A stretch of 42,914 nt of DNA from Priestia flexa NBRC 15715 (GCF_001591565.1 NZ_BCVD01000018.1:1-42914); one strand, 5' to 3'; counted from the first letter of the stretch, positions 1 through 8,155 are shown. Numbers and translations are program-made. Notes: a model not told the origin generated them from the letters alone.

Positions 1-5
1 ATTAA

Positions 6-637
6 TTATAATGCGGAGCTAAGCACAATATCACCTTGTGGTAATTTATTATTAGCACTAGGCTCCAAAGTAATTGCCATCGTATCCCACTTTTGTTTCC
101 GCTGCTCTTCTGTCATTTTATAAATCACTGTTCCGTTTCCTTGTTCATCCGCTACAAACGCACCTGCAGAAACCGGCTTGTCATCTTTAATAAGCCAGAC
201 TTGATAGACTTCATCTTTTTGAAGTTGTTGAAGGCGACTTGCTTGAATGACCACGTTTGCTTTTCCATTGTCGTCTACAATAGAAGCTGTTACCTTTCCT
301 TTTTCAGGTTTGTCGGCTGTAAAGTAACCGTTTGAATAGAAGTCGCAGTCTCAGAAAGTTCCGGAGACTCACTTACCTCCTGCTCACTGTCTGACTTTAA
401 CAGTAGATACCCATTTCCGACTAATGAGAAAAATAAGCTCGCTGCTAATAACGGCATCCACCTGCTAGTAGACCTTATCTTATTCTTCTGCTTAATTTCT
501 TCTTTATGATGCGATAGTTCACTCACTCGTTCATCTTCATGAAATACATTTGCTAATACGCGTTCTTTCATACCTTTCTCCTTTAACTCATCTGAGTCCT
601 TATTATATAATCGTAATAACGTATCTTTTTGGATCAT
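6..637 (-). pseudogene. Broken RskA-type anti-sigma factor gene (frameshift)
   Basis: Two minus-strand reading frames together make one anti-sigma-like protein. The 637-290 frame carries a linker (GMKERVLANVF), one membrane segment (about residues 60-78, WMPLLAASLFFSLVGNGYLLL) and the start of the outer domain (TVTLQPT). It then stops. The outer domain continues in another frame from about position 300 (KGKVTASIVDDNGKA, then VYQVWLIKDDKPVSAGAF), the RskA C-terminal signature, and ends at position 6. The frames cross between about 300 and 325, near an A-rich run (CTGAAAAAGGAAAGG). The zinc-binding anti-sigma domain expected at the N-terminus is missing, and no sigma factor gene lies upstream on this strand. 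I infer an inactive orphan remnant. A sequencing error could explain the frameshift but not the missing N-terminus. Confidence 0.7.
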
Positions 638-727
638 TTTACTTACATCTTTTAAACGTACCTTTCTTTTTGCTAAAACCCAAGTATAAATAGGTTAAAT
701 GATACCTGAGCAGGAGGCTTTTTAGAC

Positions 728-1123
728 GTGAGAAAAATTATTTTATTTGATGGTGTGTGCAACCTTTGTAACCACAGCGTTCAATTCATTATTAAGCACG
801 ATCAGCATGCTTTATTTTCATTTGCATCCCTACAATCAGAAGCTGCCGCTCATTTATTAGGGGAGTTTAACTTATCAAGAAATCAGCTTGATAGCGTCGT
901 TTATATTGACGGCAATAAGCTTTACACTGAATCCACTGCTGCTTTAAAAATTGCTAACCATCTAAAAGCACCTTGGAAATTTGCTTCTATTTTCATTATC
1001 ATTCCAAAACCTCTTCGCAACTTTTTTTATAAAATCATTGCTAAAAACCGCTATAAATGGTTTGGAAAACAGAGTGAGTGCATGATTCCAACACCAGATA
1101 TGAAAAAGCGATTTATTGATTAA
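728..1123 (+). CDS. DCC-family thiol-disulfide oxidoreductase
   Basis: A 131-residue protein with the DCC-family signature FDGVCNLC near the N-terminus (Asp8, Cys11, Cys14), followed by conserved FASLQS, DSVVYID and RYKWFG blocks. Members resemble B. subtilis YuxK and are predicted cytosolic redox proteins with a thioredoxin-like CxxC pair; the substrate is unknown. The start is GTG at 728, chosen because CAGGAGG lies about 10 bases upstream. It is a single-gene unit, read divergently from the broken anti-sigma gene and convergently with proC, and ends in a shared hairpin terminator. Confidence 0.9.
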   Translation: MRKIILFDGVCNLCNHSVQFIIKHDQHALFSFASLQSEAAAHLLGEFNLSRNQLDSVVYIDGNKLYTESTAALKIANHLKAPWKFASIFIIIPKPLRNFFYKIIAKNRYKWFGKQSECMIPTPDMKKRFID

Positions 1124-1138
1124 TTCTTCGCAAAAAAA

Positions 1139-1160
1139 AGAACGTCATATTAGACGTTCT
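1139..1160. terminator. Bidirectional terminator between DCC gene and proC
   Basis: Perfect 8-bp inverted repeat AGAACGTC / GACGTTCT with a 6-base loop. On the minus strand it is followed by eight T residues, a strong terminator for proC. On the plus strand it is followed by the T-rich CTCTTT. Confidence 0.85.
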
Positions 1161-1171
1161 CTCTTTACACC

Positions 1172-1975
1172 TTAAATGCTTCCATTAGCCTTTGAATTGG
1201 TAGCGTCTACAGCTCGATGAATCATTTCTTTAAAACGATGCTGCTCCATCACTTTTAAACCCTCTGCTGTCGCACCTCCAGGCGTTGTTACCTGCTTCCT
1301 TACAGCTGATGGGTTTGCTGCATGTTTAATCAAATTAGCCGAACCTGACATCATCTGCACAACAAGCTTTTGGGCAAGTTCTTTAGACACTCCGTAGCTC
1401 ATAGCTGAATCAATTAATGCTTCTGAGAAATAAGCGACAAACGCAGGAGCACTCCCTGTAATAGCGGTAAGATATCTCACTTCATCTTCTGTGCAAAGCT
1501 GAGAGGATCCTATGCTATTTAAAATAACTGTTAACGCTTGTTTATGACTTTCACTCAGTGAGCTTCCAACGGCATACAGCGATATTGACTCACCTATTGT
1601 AGCGGCTGTATTTGGCATGATCCAAGCAACCGCTGTATGAGCTGGCAACCTCTCTTCTAAATAACTAGGCCCAATTCCCGCTGCTACTGTAATGACAAAC
1701 TGATTGGTTACAAGCTTAGAGAGTTTCTCAAGAACTTCGTCATGTACCTCAGGAGGCATTGCTAAAACAATAGTTGTAGCATTTTTAACTTCTGCTTCCC
1801 AATCTTGCGTCACGTCCACAACATACTTTTCTTTAAGCTCTGCTAAACGTTTTTTATCGCGTTGATTTGTCATCACGATACGTTCATTCATAGAAGCATT
1901 CGTATGAATTAACCCAGCCGCAATAGCTTCTGCCATTCGCCCTGCTCCAATAAATAATACCTTTTGATTTGTCAT
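1172..1975 (-). CDS. proC: Pyrroline-5-carboxylate reductase
   Basis: A 267-residue enzyme that reduces pyrroline-5-carboxylate to proline, the last step of proline synthesis in the cytosol. The N-terminal NAD(P)-binding loop is clear (VLFIGAGRMAEAIAAGL, about residues 6-22), with the P5CR signature near the C-terminus (SAPAFVAYFSEAL and VTTPGGATAEGL). A longer frame runs upstream to 2071, but the homologous protein begins at the ATG at 1975, one base after the bshB2 stop codon. The tight spacing suggests translational coupling to bshB2 and co-transcription with yojF-bshB2. B. subtilis carries several P5C reductase paralogues, so the exact paralogue is uncertain. Confidence 0.93.
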   Translation of the reverse strand: MTNQKVLFIGAGRMAEAIAAGLIHTNASMNERIVMTNQRDKKRLAELKEKYVVDVTQDWEAEVKNATTIVLAMPPEVHDEVLEKLSKLVTNQFVITVAAGIGPSYLEERLPAHTAVAWIMPNTAATIGESISLYAVGSSLSESHKQALTVILNSIGSSQLCTEDEVRYLTAITGSAPAFVAYFSEALIDSAMSYGVSKELAQKLVVQMMSGSANLIKHAANPSAVRKQVTTPGGATAEGLKVMEQHRFKEMIHRAVDATNSKANGSI

Positions 1976-1976
1976 C

Positions 1977-2642
1977 TTAGTCGTCCCATTTATACGTCCA
2001 GAATTCTTCTCGTAGAAGCATTCTTTCAAGCTGCGGGTTGGATAACAAAGCATCAACCTCCACGCCGTCAAACATCGCTTCTGTTTGTGAACGGTGCGCC
2101 TTTAATGCCTCAATCTTCTTTGCTTTTACACTCGATACATCGATAACAACGTCGGGATTACCAATATGCTCGATGCGATCATGTGAGAAGGCATGACACC
2201 AAACGATCGGGCGCTCTTCTTTTGGCATTCTCTTTACCGCATGAAGCGTAGCTGCTCCAGTTGCGTTATGGTCAGGGTGAACCGCAAAGCCTGGATAGTG
2301 AGTAATGATATGAGTTGGCTTTACCTCTTGAATAATAGATTCAAGACGATCGGCAAAATCTTCAATATCTAAAAACTCCAATGTTTTATCACGTAAACCC
2401 ATCATACGTAAGTCTTGAATATCAAGGACTTCAGCTAAATCCTGAAGTTCTTTTTTACGAATCTTAGGAAGCGTTTCTCTGTTAGCAAACAACGGTCTTC
2501 CCATATTTCGTCCCATTTCACCTAACGTAATGCAAGCATATGTAACCGGTGTTTCTTTTTGCCTTGCTAGCGTAATCACTCCAGCTGCTCCAAACGCTTC
2601 ATCGTCTGGGTGTGGAAATACAATTAATAATCGTTCTTGCAC
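1977..2642 (-). CDS. bshB2: Bacillithiol biosynthesis deacetylase BshB2
   Basis: A 221-residue LmbE/PIG-L-type zinc deacetylase. The metal-binding motif PHPDDE is at about residues 10-15, and later HYPGFAVHPDHNATG supplies the third metal ligand. BshB enzymes remove the acetyl group from GlcNAc-malate to give GlcN-malate, the second step of bacillithiol synthesis, so this gene supports the thiol pool used by the bacilliredoxin encoded at 20.1-20.5 kb. Directly upstream lies yojF, the pairing seen in B. subtilis (yojF-yojG). Its stop almost touches the proC start. Confidence 0.92.
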   Translation of the reverse strand: MQERLLIVFPHPDDEAFGAAGVITLARQKETPVTYACITLGEMGRNMGRPLFANRETLPKIRKKELQDLAEVLDIQDLRMMGLRDKTLEFLDIEDFADRLESIIQEVKPTHIITHYPGFAVHPDHNATGAATLHAVKRMPKEERPIVWCHAFSHDRIEHIGNPDVVIDVSSVKAKKIEALKAHRSQTEAMFDGVEVDALLSNPQLERMLLREEFWTYKWDD

Positions 2643-2657
2643 AATAATTCTCCTTTC

Positions 2658-3005
2658 TTACTCAAACGGTTTTTCACTTAATTGAAACGCAACGGCTAGA
2701 CGACCATCCGAATCATGGCCCGCTAATAGTAATCTGTTATGGTCATCAACTTCCCAATCTGTTAAGCCTTCCGCATAGATCCAGCCTAAATCAATTTGAA
2801 GTCCTACTCGATATGGCCCTTCACCTGTAATTTTGCCGCCTGATACGTTCACTTTCCCATTGCGGATAAATGCTCCTACGTTCATTGCCTTTGCATTTAT
2901 ATGAGACGCATATGCTCCATTTGTTGTTTCAAGATGAACATATATATCTTTATGAAAAAAAGTTTCTAATTTTGCTTGTACGCTTTCTTTATCAATTGGT
3001 TGCAA
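2658..3005 (-). CDS. yojF: YojF-family protein (DUF1806)
   Basis: A protein of about 115 residues in the small DUF1806 family, found beside bshB2 in Bacillaceae. It is predicted to be soluble with no recognised catalytic motif. The family has no settled function, and the pairing suggests a role with BshB2. A start at TTG 3023 is possible, but the TTG at 3005 has an ideal AAAGGAG about 8 bases upstream, so I chose it. It opens the minus-strand unit yojF-bshB2-proC, 15 bases before bshB2. Confidence 0.85.
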   Translation of the reverse strand: MQPIDKESVQAKLETFFHKDIYVHLETTNGAYASHINAKAMNVGAFIRNGKVNVSGGKITGEGPYRVGLQIDLGWIYAEGLTDWEVDDHNRLLLAGHDSDGRLAVAFQLSEKPFE

Positions 3006-3051
3006 CGTTTTTACTCCTTTCAAGCTTTCCTCTTTTTTATTTTACTAAAAA

Positions 3052-3939
3052 TTACGTTTGAAGCATAATGTTTAGTTCTAGCCGGTTTATTTCTACTTCC
3101 CACAGTGATAAATTTCGCTCAAATTTTAGTTGAGGCCACTCGGTCAGATTAACCGCTTCAATATCCGTATCAATCTTTACAAGCTCTAGGCTCAATTCAG
3201 CTAATTCTTGGCCGCTCTTTAGTTTTTTCTTATATCGATTAAAAGTTACATCTAAATCGTCAACCTGTGCATAAATTCCTTCAATTGAACCATATTGTTG
3301 TATAAGAGGTAATGCAGCTTTTTCACCCACACCAGGAACACCTGGAATATTATCTGACTTATCACCTAACAAAGCTTTTACATCTACCCACTGAGTGGGA
3401 GATATGCCATATTCAGATTTAAAGTCCGTAGCTGTATACAAAACATCACCAATTTTTGGCTTCGCCACAATTTGCGATACATGCTCATTTAACAGCTGAA
3501 ACAAATCGCGATCATTGCTGTAAATATATGCTGGAGACTGTTTTTGTTTTGTCCATTTTAACGAAAAGGCACCAATAACATCATCTGCTTCATATAGTTC
3601 AACTGAGAGCTGAGGAATTCCTACAGTTTGAAAGAAAGTACGCAGCGTTTCATACTGTTGAATTAATGATACTGGTAAATCATTTCTCGTTTCTTTATAA
3701 AAACTATATGCTTGTTTGCGTTTTGTCTCGTTACGCTTTACATCCCATGCGACAACGATGTGCGTTGGCTCATATTGCTTAATTAAATTATTCATCTTTT
3801 GAACAACTACACGCAGCGCATTTGTAAATAAACCTTTGCTATTGCGAGGTAAATCAGCTTCTTCTCGCCCATATGATGTAGCAAAGTAGCATCGGCTCAG
3901 CAAATTAAAGCCGTCAATTAATAATAATTTTTCGCTCAA
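3052..3939 (-). CDS. ypcP: Stand-alone 5'-3' exonuclease / flap endonuclease (YpcP type)
   Basis: A 295-residue protein equivalent to the 5' nuclease domain of DNA polymerase I without the polymerase. Acidic metal-binding motifs are present: LLIDGFNLLSR at the start, YEADDVIGAFS, YSNDRDLFQLL, and the helix-hairpin-helix region GDKSDNIPGVPGVGEKAA. Such enzymes remove RNA primers and 5' flaps during replication and repair. The start is a TTG with AAAAGGA about 10 bases upstream. It is adjacent to yojF in the same orientation (28 bases), but the genes need not be functionally linked. Confidence 0.9.
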   Translation of the reverse strand: MSEKLLLIDGFNLLSRCYFATSYGREEADLPRNSKGLFTNALRVVVQKMNNLIKQYEPTHIVVAWDVKRNETKRKQAYSFYKETRNDLPVSLIQQYETLRTFFQTVGIPQLSVELYEADDVIGAFSLKWTKQKQSPAYIYSNDRDLFQLLNEHVSQIVAKPKIGDVLYTATDFKSEYGISPTQWVDVKALLGDKSDNIPGVPGVGEKAALPLIQQYGSIEGIYAQVDDLDVTFNRYKKKLKSGQELAELSLELVKIDTDIEAVNLTEWPQLKFERNLSLWEVEINRLELNIMLQT

Positions 3940-4193
3940 ACAAACACGTCCTTTTTACTTATTTAACAACGTTCCACATTGCTGGATTAGCTGGATTTTT
4001 TGAAAACATACTATAGCATTATGCTTGTTAATCGTCAATTTAACAGCCTAAGAGCTAGTTTTAGAAGACAACTTTTTGTAAATACATTATAAAGATGTTA
4101 AATTGTTGTTATACTTATGGTGTTTGACTTTCCGATTTATTGACTATGCTATAAAATAAAAACACAGATCACTTTGTATTGAAGGTGAAAATG

Positions 4194-4490
4194 ATGATAA
4201 AATTGTTAAAAACAACGGCCGTTTTATTACTTATTACACTATTGCTTATTAGTGCTTATAACCATACGATGTCAAGTACGGTCGTCATAGTATGCAGTTC
4301 GCTTATTTTTTTCTTATTCGTGTTAAGTGACTTCTTTCTTGCGCAAAGATCGTGGGGATTAAAGGGATTGCAGCTATACATGTCCATTATGTTTTTCATT
4401 ATTGCTATCTTTGAAATGCATCACGTAGTTAGCTCTTTATGTATACTTTCCATTATTGCCCTCCCACGGGTTATTGACGAAATTGCTTAA
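4194..4490 (+). CDS. Small membrane protein of unknown function
   Basis: About 98 residues, largely hydrophobic, with three probable membrane segments (about residues 8-22, 28-48 and 58-95) and a short polar loop SDFFLAQRSWGLKG. I do not recognise a family. The frame stays open to a TTG at 4179, but GAAGGTGA at 4181-4188 is the likely ribosome binding site, which favours ATG 4191 or 4194. A strong terminator follows the stop. It is isolated between two minus-strand genes, and the 239 bases upstream are AT-rich without another gene. Confidence 0.7.
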   Translation: MIKLLKTTAVLLLITLLLISAYNHTMSSTVVIVCSSLIFFLFVLSDFFLAQRSWGLKGLQLYMSIMFFIIAIFEMHHVVSSLCILSIIALPRVIDEIA

Positions 4491-4495
4491 GTATT

Positions 4496-4529
4496 AAAAC
4501 CAAGCTGTAATAGAATACAGCTTGGTTTT
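4496..4529. terminator. Bidirectional terminator, 14-bp stem
   Basis: Perfect inverted repeat AAAACCAAGCTGTA / TACAGCTTGGTTTT with a 6-base loop. A/T runs on both sides let it serve the small membrane protein (plus) and the GIY-YIG gene (minus). Confidence 0.9.
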
Positions 4530-4534
4530 GTCGT

Positions 4535-5302
4535 CTACATATTTATTTTCGTAATTAAGCGCTCAGAAATTCTAAGCGCTTCAATCAATCCAAATTTTTG
4601 GACTAAACGAATAGCCTCTTTCATTTCTCTCTTCTTCACGACGTGGTGCTGAGTAATATTTAATAAAACCTGCATGACAACCAAATCTTTTAGCGTAAAT
4701 ATAAGATTCTTTTTCATGTCACGTTGAAAGAAATATTGTTCCGTCAACAGTCTCTCACTTAAAGTGATAATCTCAGCGTCTGATAAATGAAGTATTGCCC
4801 GAGCCTCACTCCGAGACCATAACCTCTTCGCTTCATCTCCATTTGCTATTTCTTTTACACTAGCCGAAGTAAAGCGCTTATTTCCAACAACTTTTTTCAC
4901 TTTGGATGTAGCAGGCTCTACAGCTTTTTTAACCTCTACCTGACAATTAGTATGCTCAGCTCTTAGAGGCCGCTTATGCTTATACTTAATGCCATATTGA
5001 TTATAGATAGGGAAATACGCATTAATGAGCATCGTTTTAAGCGCTTCGATCGTTTCTTTTGAACCTTCTATCTCCAACCAGCCAATAAACGCAATAGGCT
5101 GGTTTTCTTGAAAATCACCGCTTTTAAGATGTGCAAACACCCTTTGTTTTAATGAATTCATTGTACTACCAATATAGACAAGTTCCTTTTCCATATCAAA
5201 GAGAAAATATAGACCCTTTTTTGAGGAAAGGCTTTGTACCTGCTGAACTGGAACAAGAGACTTTATCACATCTAATTTTGCAAAATCAATTGTCAAGCTC
5301 AC
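4535..5302 (-). CDS. GIY-YIG domain protein
   Basis: A 255-residue protein. An N-terminal GIY-YIG nuclease fold covers about residues 28-105: GLYFLFD, then LVYIGSTMNSLKQRVFAHLKS with the conserved Tyr and Arg, and an Asn in IYNQYG. The rest is basic and helical (KKAVEPATSKVKKVVGNKR) with no recognised domain. The family includes DNA repair and homing nucleases, but the target here is unknown. The start is GTG at 5302, overlapping the panE stop (GTGA), so it is translationally coupled to panE. This coupling is unexpected because no shared pathway is known. Confidence 0.8.
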   Translation of the reverse strand: MSLTIDFAKLDVIKSLVPVQQVQSLSSKKGLYFLFDMEKELVYIGSTMNSLKQRVFAHLKSGDFQENQPIAFIGWLEIEGSKETIEALKTMLINAYFPIYNQYGIKYKHKRPLRAEHTNCQVEVKKAVEPATSKVKKVVGNKRFTSASVKEIANGDEAKRLWSRSEARAILHLSDAEIITLSERLLTEQYFFQRDMKKNLIFTLKDLVVMQVLLNITQHHVVKKREMKEAIRLVQKFGLIEALRISERLITKINM

Positions 5303-6234
5303 TGGTTATCAGTCCCTTTTTGAACTTTCTCATATACCTTTAAATGTTGATAGACAATATGTAAAATGTCTGATTTCACATCATATTTTTGTGCTAACCG
5401 TAGGAGGTACCCTTGAAGATGTTCCGCTTCAGTCATATACCCCTTCTCAATGTCTCGTTGCATGGATGATTTCATAGTATAAGTCATCGATTCCATTGTT
5501 TTCATATGCTGCTGTACAATTCCATCGCTAACCGGAGCACCTTCTCTTACCATGATTTCATACACTTCTTGAAGAAGAGATTGAATAAACGTTCTACCTC
5601 CTTCTACATCACGAATAGGCCCAATTGGTGAACGCATCAAGGTAGTAACTCCAGAAAGGGTTGTAATAAATAGATACTTATGCCACATCTCTTGTTCAAT
5701 ACAATCGCTTAGCACAAATGAAGTTTTTGTATAGCTAAATGCAGTTTCTAAGCGCTCGATTCGATTTGTTTTTTCACCATTAAATTCTCCATAAACGACT
5801 CGATGTGCAGGGCTTGTTTGAATAATCTCCCCATCTGCGTTCAATGTCGTTTCGATAAAACAAAGACCACCTATTACATTATCCTCTCCGAAAGCTCTTT
5901 GCAACGTAGACAGATGATCAATTCCATTTAACAGTGGAATGACAGTAGTATCACTTCCTACAAACGGTTTTACATCAGCTATTGCTTGATCCAGATGATA
6001 TGCTTTTGTCGAAAATAAAACGCAGTCAAAGGGATGTACTCCCTCACTGGTTGCTGTGATTAACTTTGGATAAAATGAATAATCACCATGTATGCTTTTA
6101 ATGACTAATCCACTTTTTTCAAGCTGTTTTTTTCTTTGACTTCGAACTAAAAATGTAACATCTTCTCCTTTTTCAGCAAGGCGCCCACCGAAATAGCCCC
6201 CTACTCCACCAGCTCCTAATACTAAAATTCGCAT
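5299..6234 (-). CDS. panE: 2-dehydropantoate 2-reductase
   Basis: A 311-residue ApbA/PanE-family ketopantoate reductase, which makes pantoate for pantothenate and coenzyme A using NADPH. The N-terminal nucleotide loop is MRILVLGAGGVGGYFGGRL, with FSTKAY and LLNGIDH in the middle and a C-terminal helical domain containing EMWHKYLFITTLSGVTTL (the catalytic Lys region) and MKSSMQRDIEKG. Length and motifs are normal. It is the first gene of a two-gene unit with the GIY-YIG gene. The family also holds related ketoacid reductases, so the exact substrate is inferred. Confidence 0.88.
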   Translation of the reverse strand: MRILVLGAGGVGGYFGGRLAEKGEDVTFLVRSQRKKQLEKSGLVIKSIHGDYSFYPKLITATSEGVHPFDCVLFSTKAYHLDQAIADVKPFVGSDTTVIPLLNGIDHLSTLQRAFGEDNVIGGLCFIETTLNADGEIIQTSPAHRVVYGEFNGEKTNRIERLETAFSYTKTSFVLSDCIEQEMWHKYLFITTLSGVTTLMRSPIGPIRDVEGGRTFIQSLLQEVYEIMVREGAPVSDGIVQQHMKTMESMTYTMKSSMQRDIEKGYMTEAEHLQGYLLRLAQKYDVKSDILHIVYQHLKVYEKVQKGTDNQ

Positions 6235-6440
6235 GAAAGCATCTCCCTTTCCCTCTATACACTTGCTATCTATTATTCTATTTTAGCATAATAGCGTTTT
6301 AAAATTGAGAATATTCATTTTATCTTTTCGCTTTTTCCAATTTATTTTCGTTTGTGATACCATTTATATAGTAGAGTAAGCATGCTTTTAATGTATTACC
6401 TAGATAGATATATACAAAAATGCAAACATAGTGTATGGTA

Positions 6441-6470
6441 TATAATCATAAATCATAATCATTTCGATTT
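6441..6470 (+). promoter_or_regulatory. TATAAT -10 element followed by a Zur box
   Basis: TATAAT at 6441-6446 is a probable -10 element. A 21-base dyad at 6450-6470 (arms AAATCATAAT and ATTTCGATTT around one central base) differs from the B. subtilis Zur consensus as I recall it (AAATCGTAAT-N-ATTACGATTT) at only two of twenty fixed positions. It lies between the -10 and the ribosome binding site of the COG0523 GTPase gene, where a zinc-bound repressor would block transcription. No clear -35 was found. Confidence 0.75.
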
Positions 6471-6488
6471 TATACAGGAGTTAGAAAA

Positions 6489-7409
6489 ATGATAAACAAA
6501 ACTGAAATTTATATCTTATCCGGCTTTTTAGGAAGCGGAAAAACATCATTGTTAAAAAATGCATTAAAGCAAGAAAAAGAAAACGGCCGTCAAATCGCCG
6601 TTATTATGAATGAACTTGGCAAAGTCTCTATCGACTCCGATGAAGTAGAAGAAGACACGCCGCTTAAAGAATTACTAAACGGATGCGTTTGCTGCACCAT
6701 TCAAGGACAGTTTGAAACGCAGCTCCATTCGCTTCTACAAGAAAATAAGTTAGATGCCATTTACATTGAAACGACAGGTGTAGCACATCCAATTGAAGTA
6801 CTAGACGCCTGCATGTCTCCCCTCTTTGCTAACGATGTCGTTGTAAAGTGTATCGTGACAACGGTAGACGTTCACAGATGGCAAGACAGAGGCAGCTTAA
6901 GTATTCAATTGCAAAAGCTACTCCAAGAACAAATTCGACATGCAGATGTCATACTATTGAACAAAGCTGACACATTATCTGAATCAGCTAAAGCAGCGCT
7001 ACTGTATGAAGTTCAATCAATTAACCCACAAGCAGCTTGCGTATTCACAAGTTATTCTTCTATTCAGTTGAAACTTTTAACAAGTGCGAAGCTTTCAGAG
7101 AAACAAGCGCACCAGCAAGCTCATGTTGAAAAACAGTTACACTTAAAAACATTTGTTTATGAATTTAAAAATTCAGTTGACCTTGAAAAATTTGAAGATT
7201 GGCTATGTCATACGCCAGATACAATTTATCGAATGAAAGGTTATTTACGCTTTACTCACTCTACTGATACGTATTCATTTCAGTACTCGTATGGAATGCC
7301 TTTATATATGAAAGAGCTGTTGAAAATGCCAACTAATCTTGTCATCATCGGAGAAAATCTTCGTCATGAACAGTTAAAAAAAGAGCTTACAACTTTAGAT
7401 CAAGTCTAA
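6489..7409 (+). CDS. COG0523 (CobW/YciC-like) GTP-dependent metallochaperone, probably zinc
   Basis: A 306-residue G3E-family GTPase. The P-loop is GFLGSGKT (residues 12-19), the metal-binding CxCC motif is GCVCC (Cys66, Cys68, Cys69), the guanine motif is LLNKAD, and the C-terminal CobW domain starts at about residue 215. A His-containing stretch, HQQAHVEKQLH, precedes it. COG0523 members deliver metal to client enzymes. The upstream Zur box argues for zinc, as for B. subtilis YciC (ZagA), and against a cobalamin role despite the cob operon 2 kb away. It is shorter than YciC (about 397 residues as I recall). The ribosome binding site is AGGAG, 8 bases before ATG. A strong terminator follows. 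Confidence 0.88.
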   Translation: MINKTEIYILSGFLGSGKTSLLKNALKQEKENGRQIAVIMNELGKVSIDSDEVEEDTPLKELLNGCVCCTIQGQFETQLHSLLQENKLDAIYIETTGVAHPIEVLDACMSPLFANDVVVKCIVTTVDVHRWQDRGSLSIQLQKLLQEQIRHADVILLNKADTLSESAKAALLYEVQSINPQAACVFTSYSSIQLKLLTSAKLSEKQAHQQAHVEKQLHLKTFVYEFKNSVDLEKFEDWLCHTPDTIYRMKGYLRFTHSTDTYSFQYSYGMPLYMKELLKMPTNLVIIGENLRHEQLKKELTTLDQV

Positions 7410-7416
7410 ACACAAA

Positions 7417-7442
7417 ACTCCCGCCAAAGCGGGAGTTTTTTT
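7417..7442. terminator. Terminator after the COG0523 gene
   Basis: GC-rich 8-bp stem ACTCCCGC / GCGGGAGT with a CAAA loop, followed on the plus strand by seven or more T residues. Flanking AAAA on the left gives it some capacity on the minus strand, where it would serve the 50-residue ORF. Confidence 0.9.
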
Positions 7443-7467
7443 ATCGTACGGGGATTACTACCCCTTA

Positions 7468-7620
7468 CTATCCATTTTGGACTCTCCTGAGAATTTCATA
7501 AGCATGGTTACCTGCTAAAACGGTTAATTCTTCAAACTTTTCATCTCTTTTTAAATCCAGCTCAATAATTTCTGTAGCAAGTTTTATAACTTGTTTCTTT
7601 ATCACTTCGTTGTCGCTCAT
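7468..7620 (-). CDS. Small conserved-looking protein, 50 residues
   Basis: An ATG-started 50-codon frame on the minus strand, beginning MSDNEVIKKQVIKLATEI and ending EILRRVQNG, stop TAG at 7468. It has AAAGGA about 9 bases before the ATG. The protein is charged, helical and soluble, with no signal peptide or Cys. I do not recognise the family; the length and heptad-like pattern would suit a small regulator or a Spo0E-like helical hairpin, but the Spo0E SQxLD signature is absent. It is divergent from tnrA, so the TnrA site could affect both. Confidence 0.6.
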   Translation of the reverse strand: MSDNEVIKKQVIKLATEIIELDLKRDEKFEELTVLAGNHAYEILRRVQNG

Positions 7621-7734
7621 CTTTTTTATTCCTTTCTTAGTAACTTTTTCTGTTCTATTTTATAAGAATCATTTCCTAATTTCATCATCTTTGTTATTTT
7701 TCCTCACATTTATCTAAAAAATATCACATAATTA

Positions 7735-7751
7735 TGTTAGAATATATAACA
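7735..7751. promoter_or_regulatory. TnrA binding site
   Basis: TGTTAGAATATATAACA matches every fixed position of the TnrA/GlnR box TGTNANAWWWTNTNACA. Its centre (7743) is about 50 bases upstream of the start expected for the TATAAT at 7781-7786, the position known for TnrA-activated promoters. This predicts positive autoregulation of tnrA under nitrogen limitation. Confidence 0.85.
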
Positions 7752-7780
7752 TGTTATAACTTTTTTGTATTTTTTTCCTT

Positions 7781-7786
7781 TATAAT
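7781..7786 (+). promoter_or_regulatory. -10 element of tnrA
   Basis: Perfect TATAAT with no good -35 at 16-18 bases upstream, as expected for an activator-dependent promoter. The predicted transcription start is near 7793. Confidence 0.65.
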
Positions 7787-7828
7787 AAGGATATAACATA
7801 ATTATCATACACTCAGGGGTGAGGGAGA

Positions 7829-8155
7829 TTGTCCACAAATGAAGCATCTTATCGTGACAAAAAGGTTATGTCAATTGGCATCGTGAAGGAATTGACGGGA
7901 CTATCTGAAAGACAGATTCGCTATTACGAAAAGCGCAGCTTATTGTTTCCAGAGCGTACAAATACAGGAATTCGAAAGTATTCCTTTTCAGACGTAGAAC
8001 GGTTAATGGAAATCGCAGATCGCATTGAAGAAGGGGTACAAACAAGCGAAATTCGAACTGAGCTAGCAAAAAAAGATGAAGAACGAAAAATGAAAGAAGT
8101 TAAAAATCAAATGCTACGTGGGCAGTTAAACGCTCACTTTCAACGCAAGCTATAA
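7829..8155 (+). CDS. tnrA: Nitrogen regulator TnrA (MerR family)
   Basis: A 108-residue MerR-type DNA-binding protein that matches B. subtilis TnrA closely in the parts I remember: the N-terminus [19 protein letters not shown], the recognition region [21 protein letters not shown], and the C-terminal GQLNAHF, through which TnrA binds feedback-inhibited glutamine synthetase. TnrA activates ammonium and nitrogen-scavenging genes and represses glnRA when nitrogen is limiting. The C-terminal motif separates it from GlnR. The start is TTG with AGGGGTG about 7 bases upstream. It is monocistronic, with a TnrA box in its own promoter. Confidence 0.92.
   Translation: MSTNEASYRDKKVMSIGIVKELTGLSERQIRYYEKRSLLFPERTNTGIRKYSFSDVERLMEIADRIEEGVQTSEIRTELAKKDEERKMKEVKNQMLRGQLNAHFQRKL

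Noticed and set aside
728-1123. Thioredoxin call for the DCC protein
   Set aside because: The FDGVCNLC motif and other blocks match the DCC family, not classical thioredoxin.
6489-7409. CobW label as a cobalamin-synthesis protein
   Set aside because: COG0523 members are often labelled CobW; the Zur box and CxCC motif favour zinc, and the gene is not in the riboswitch operon.
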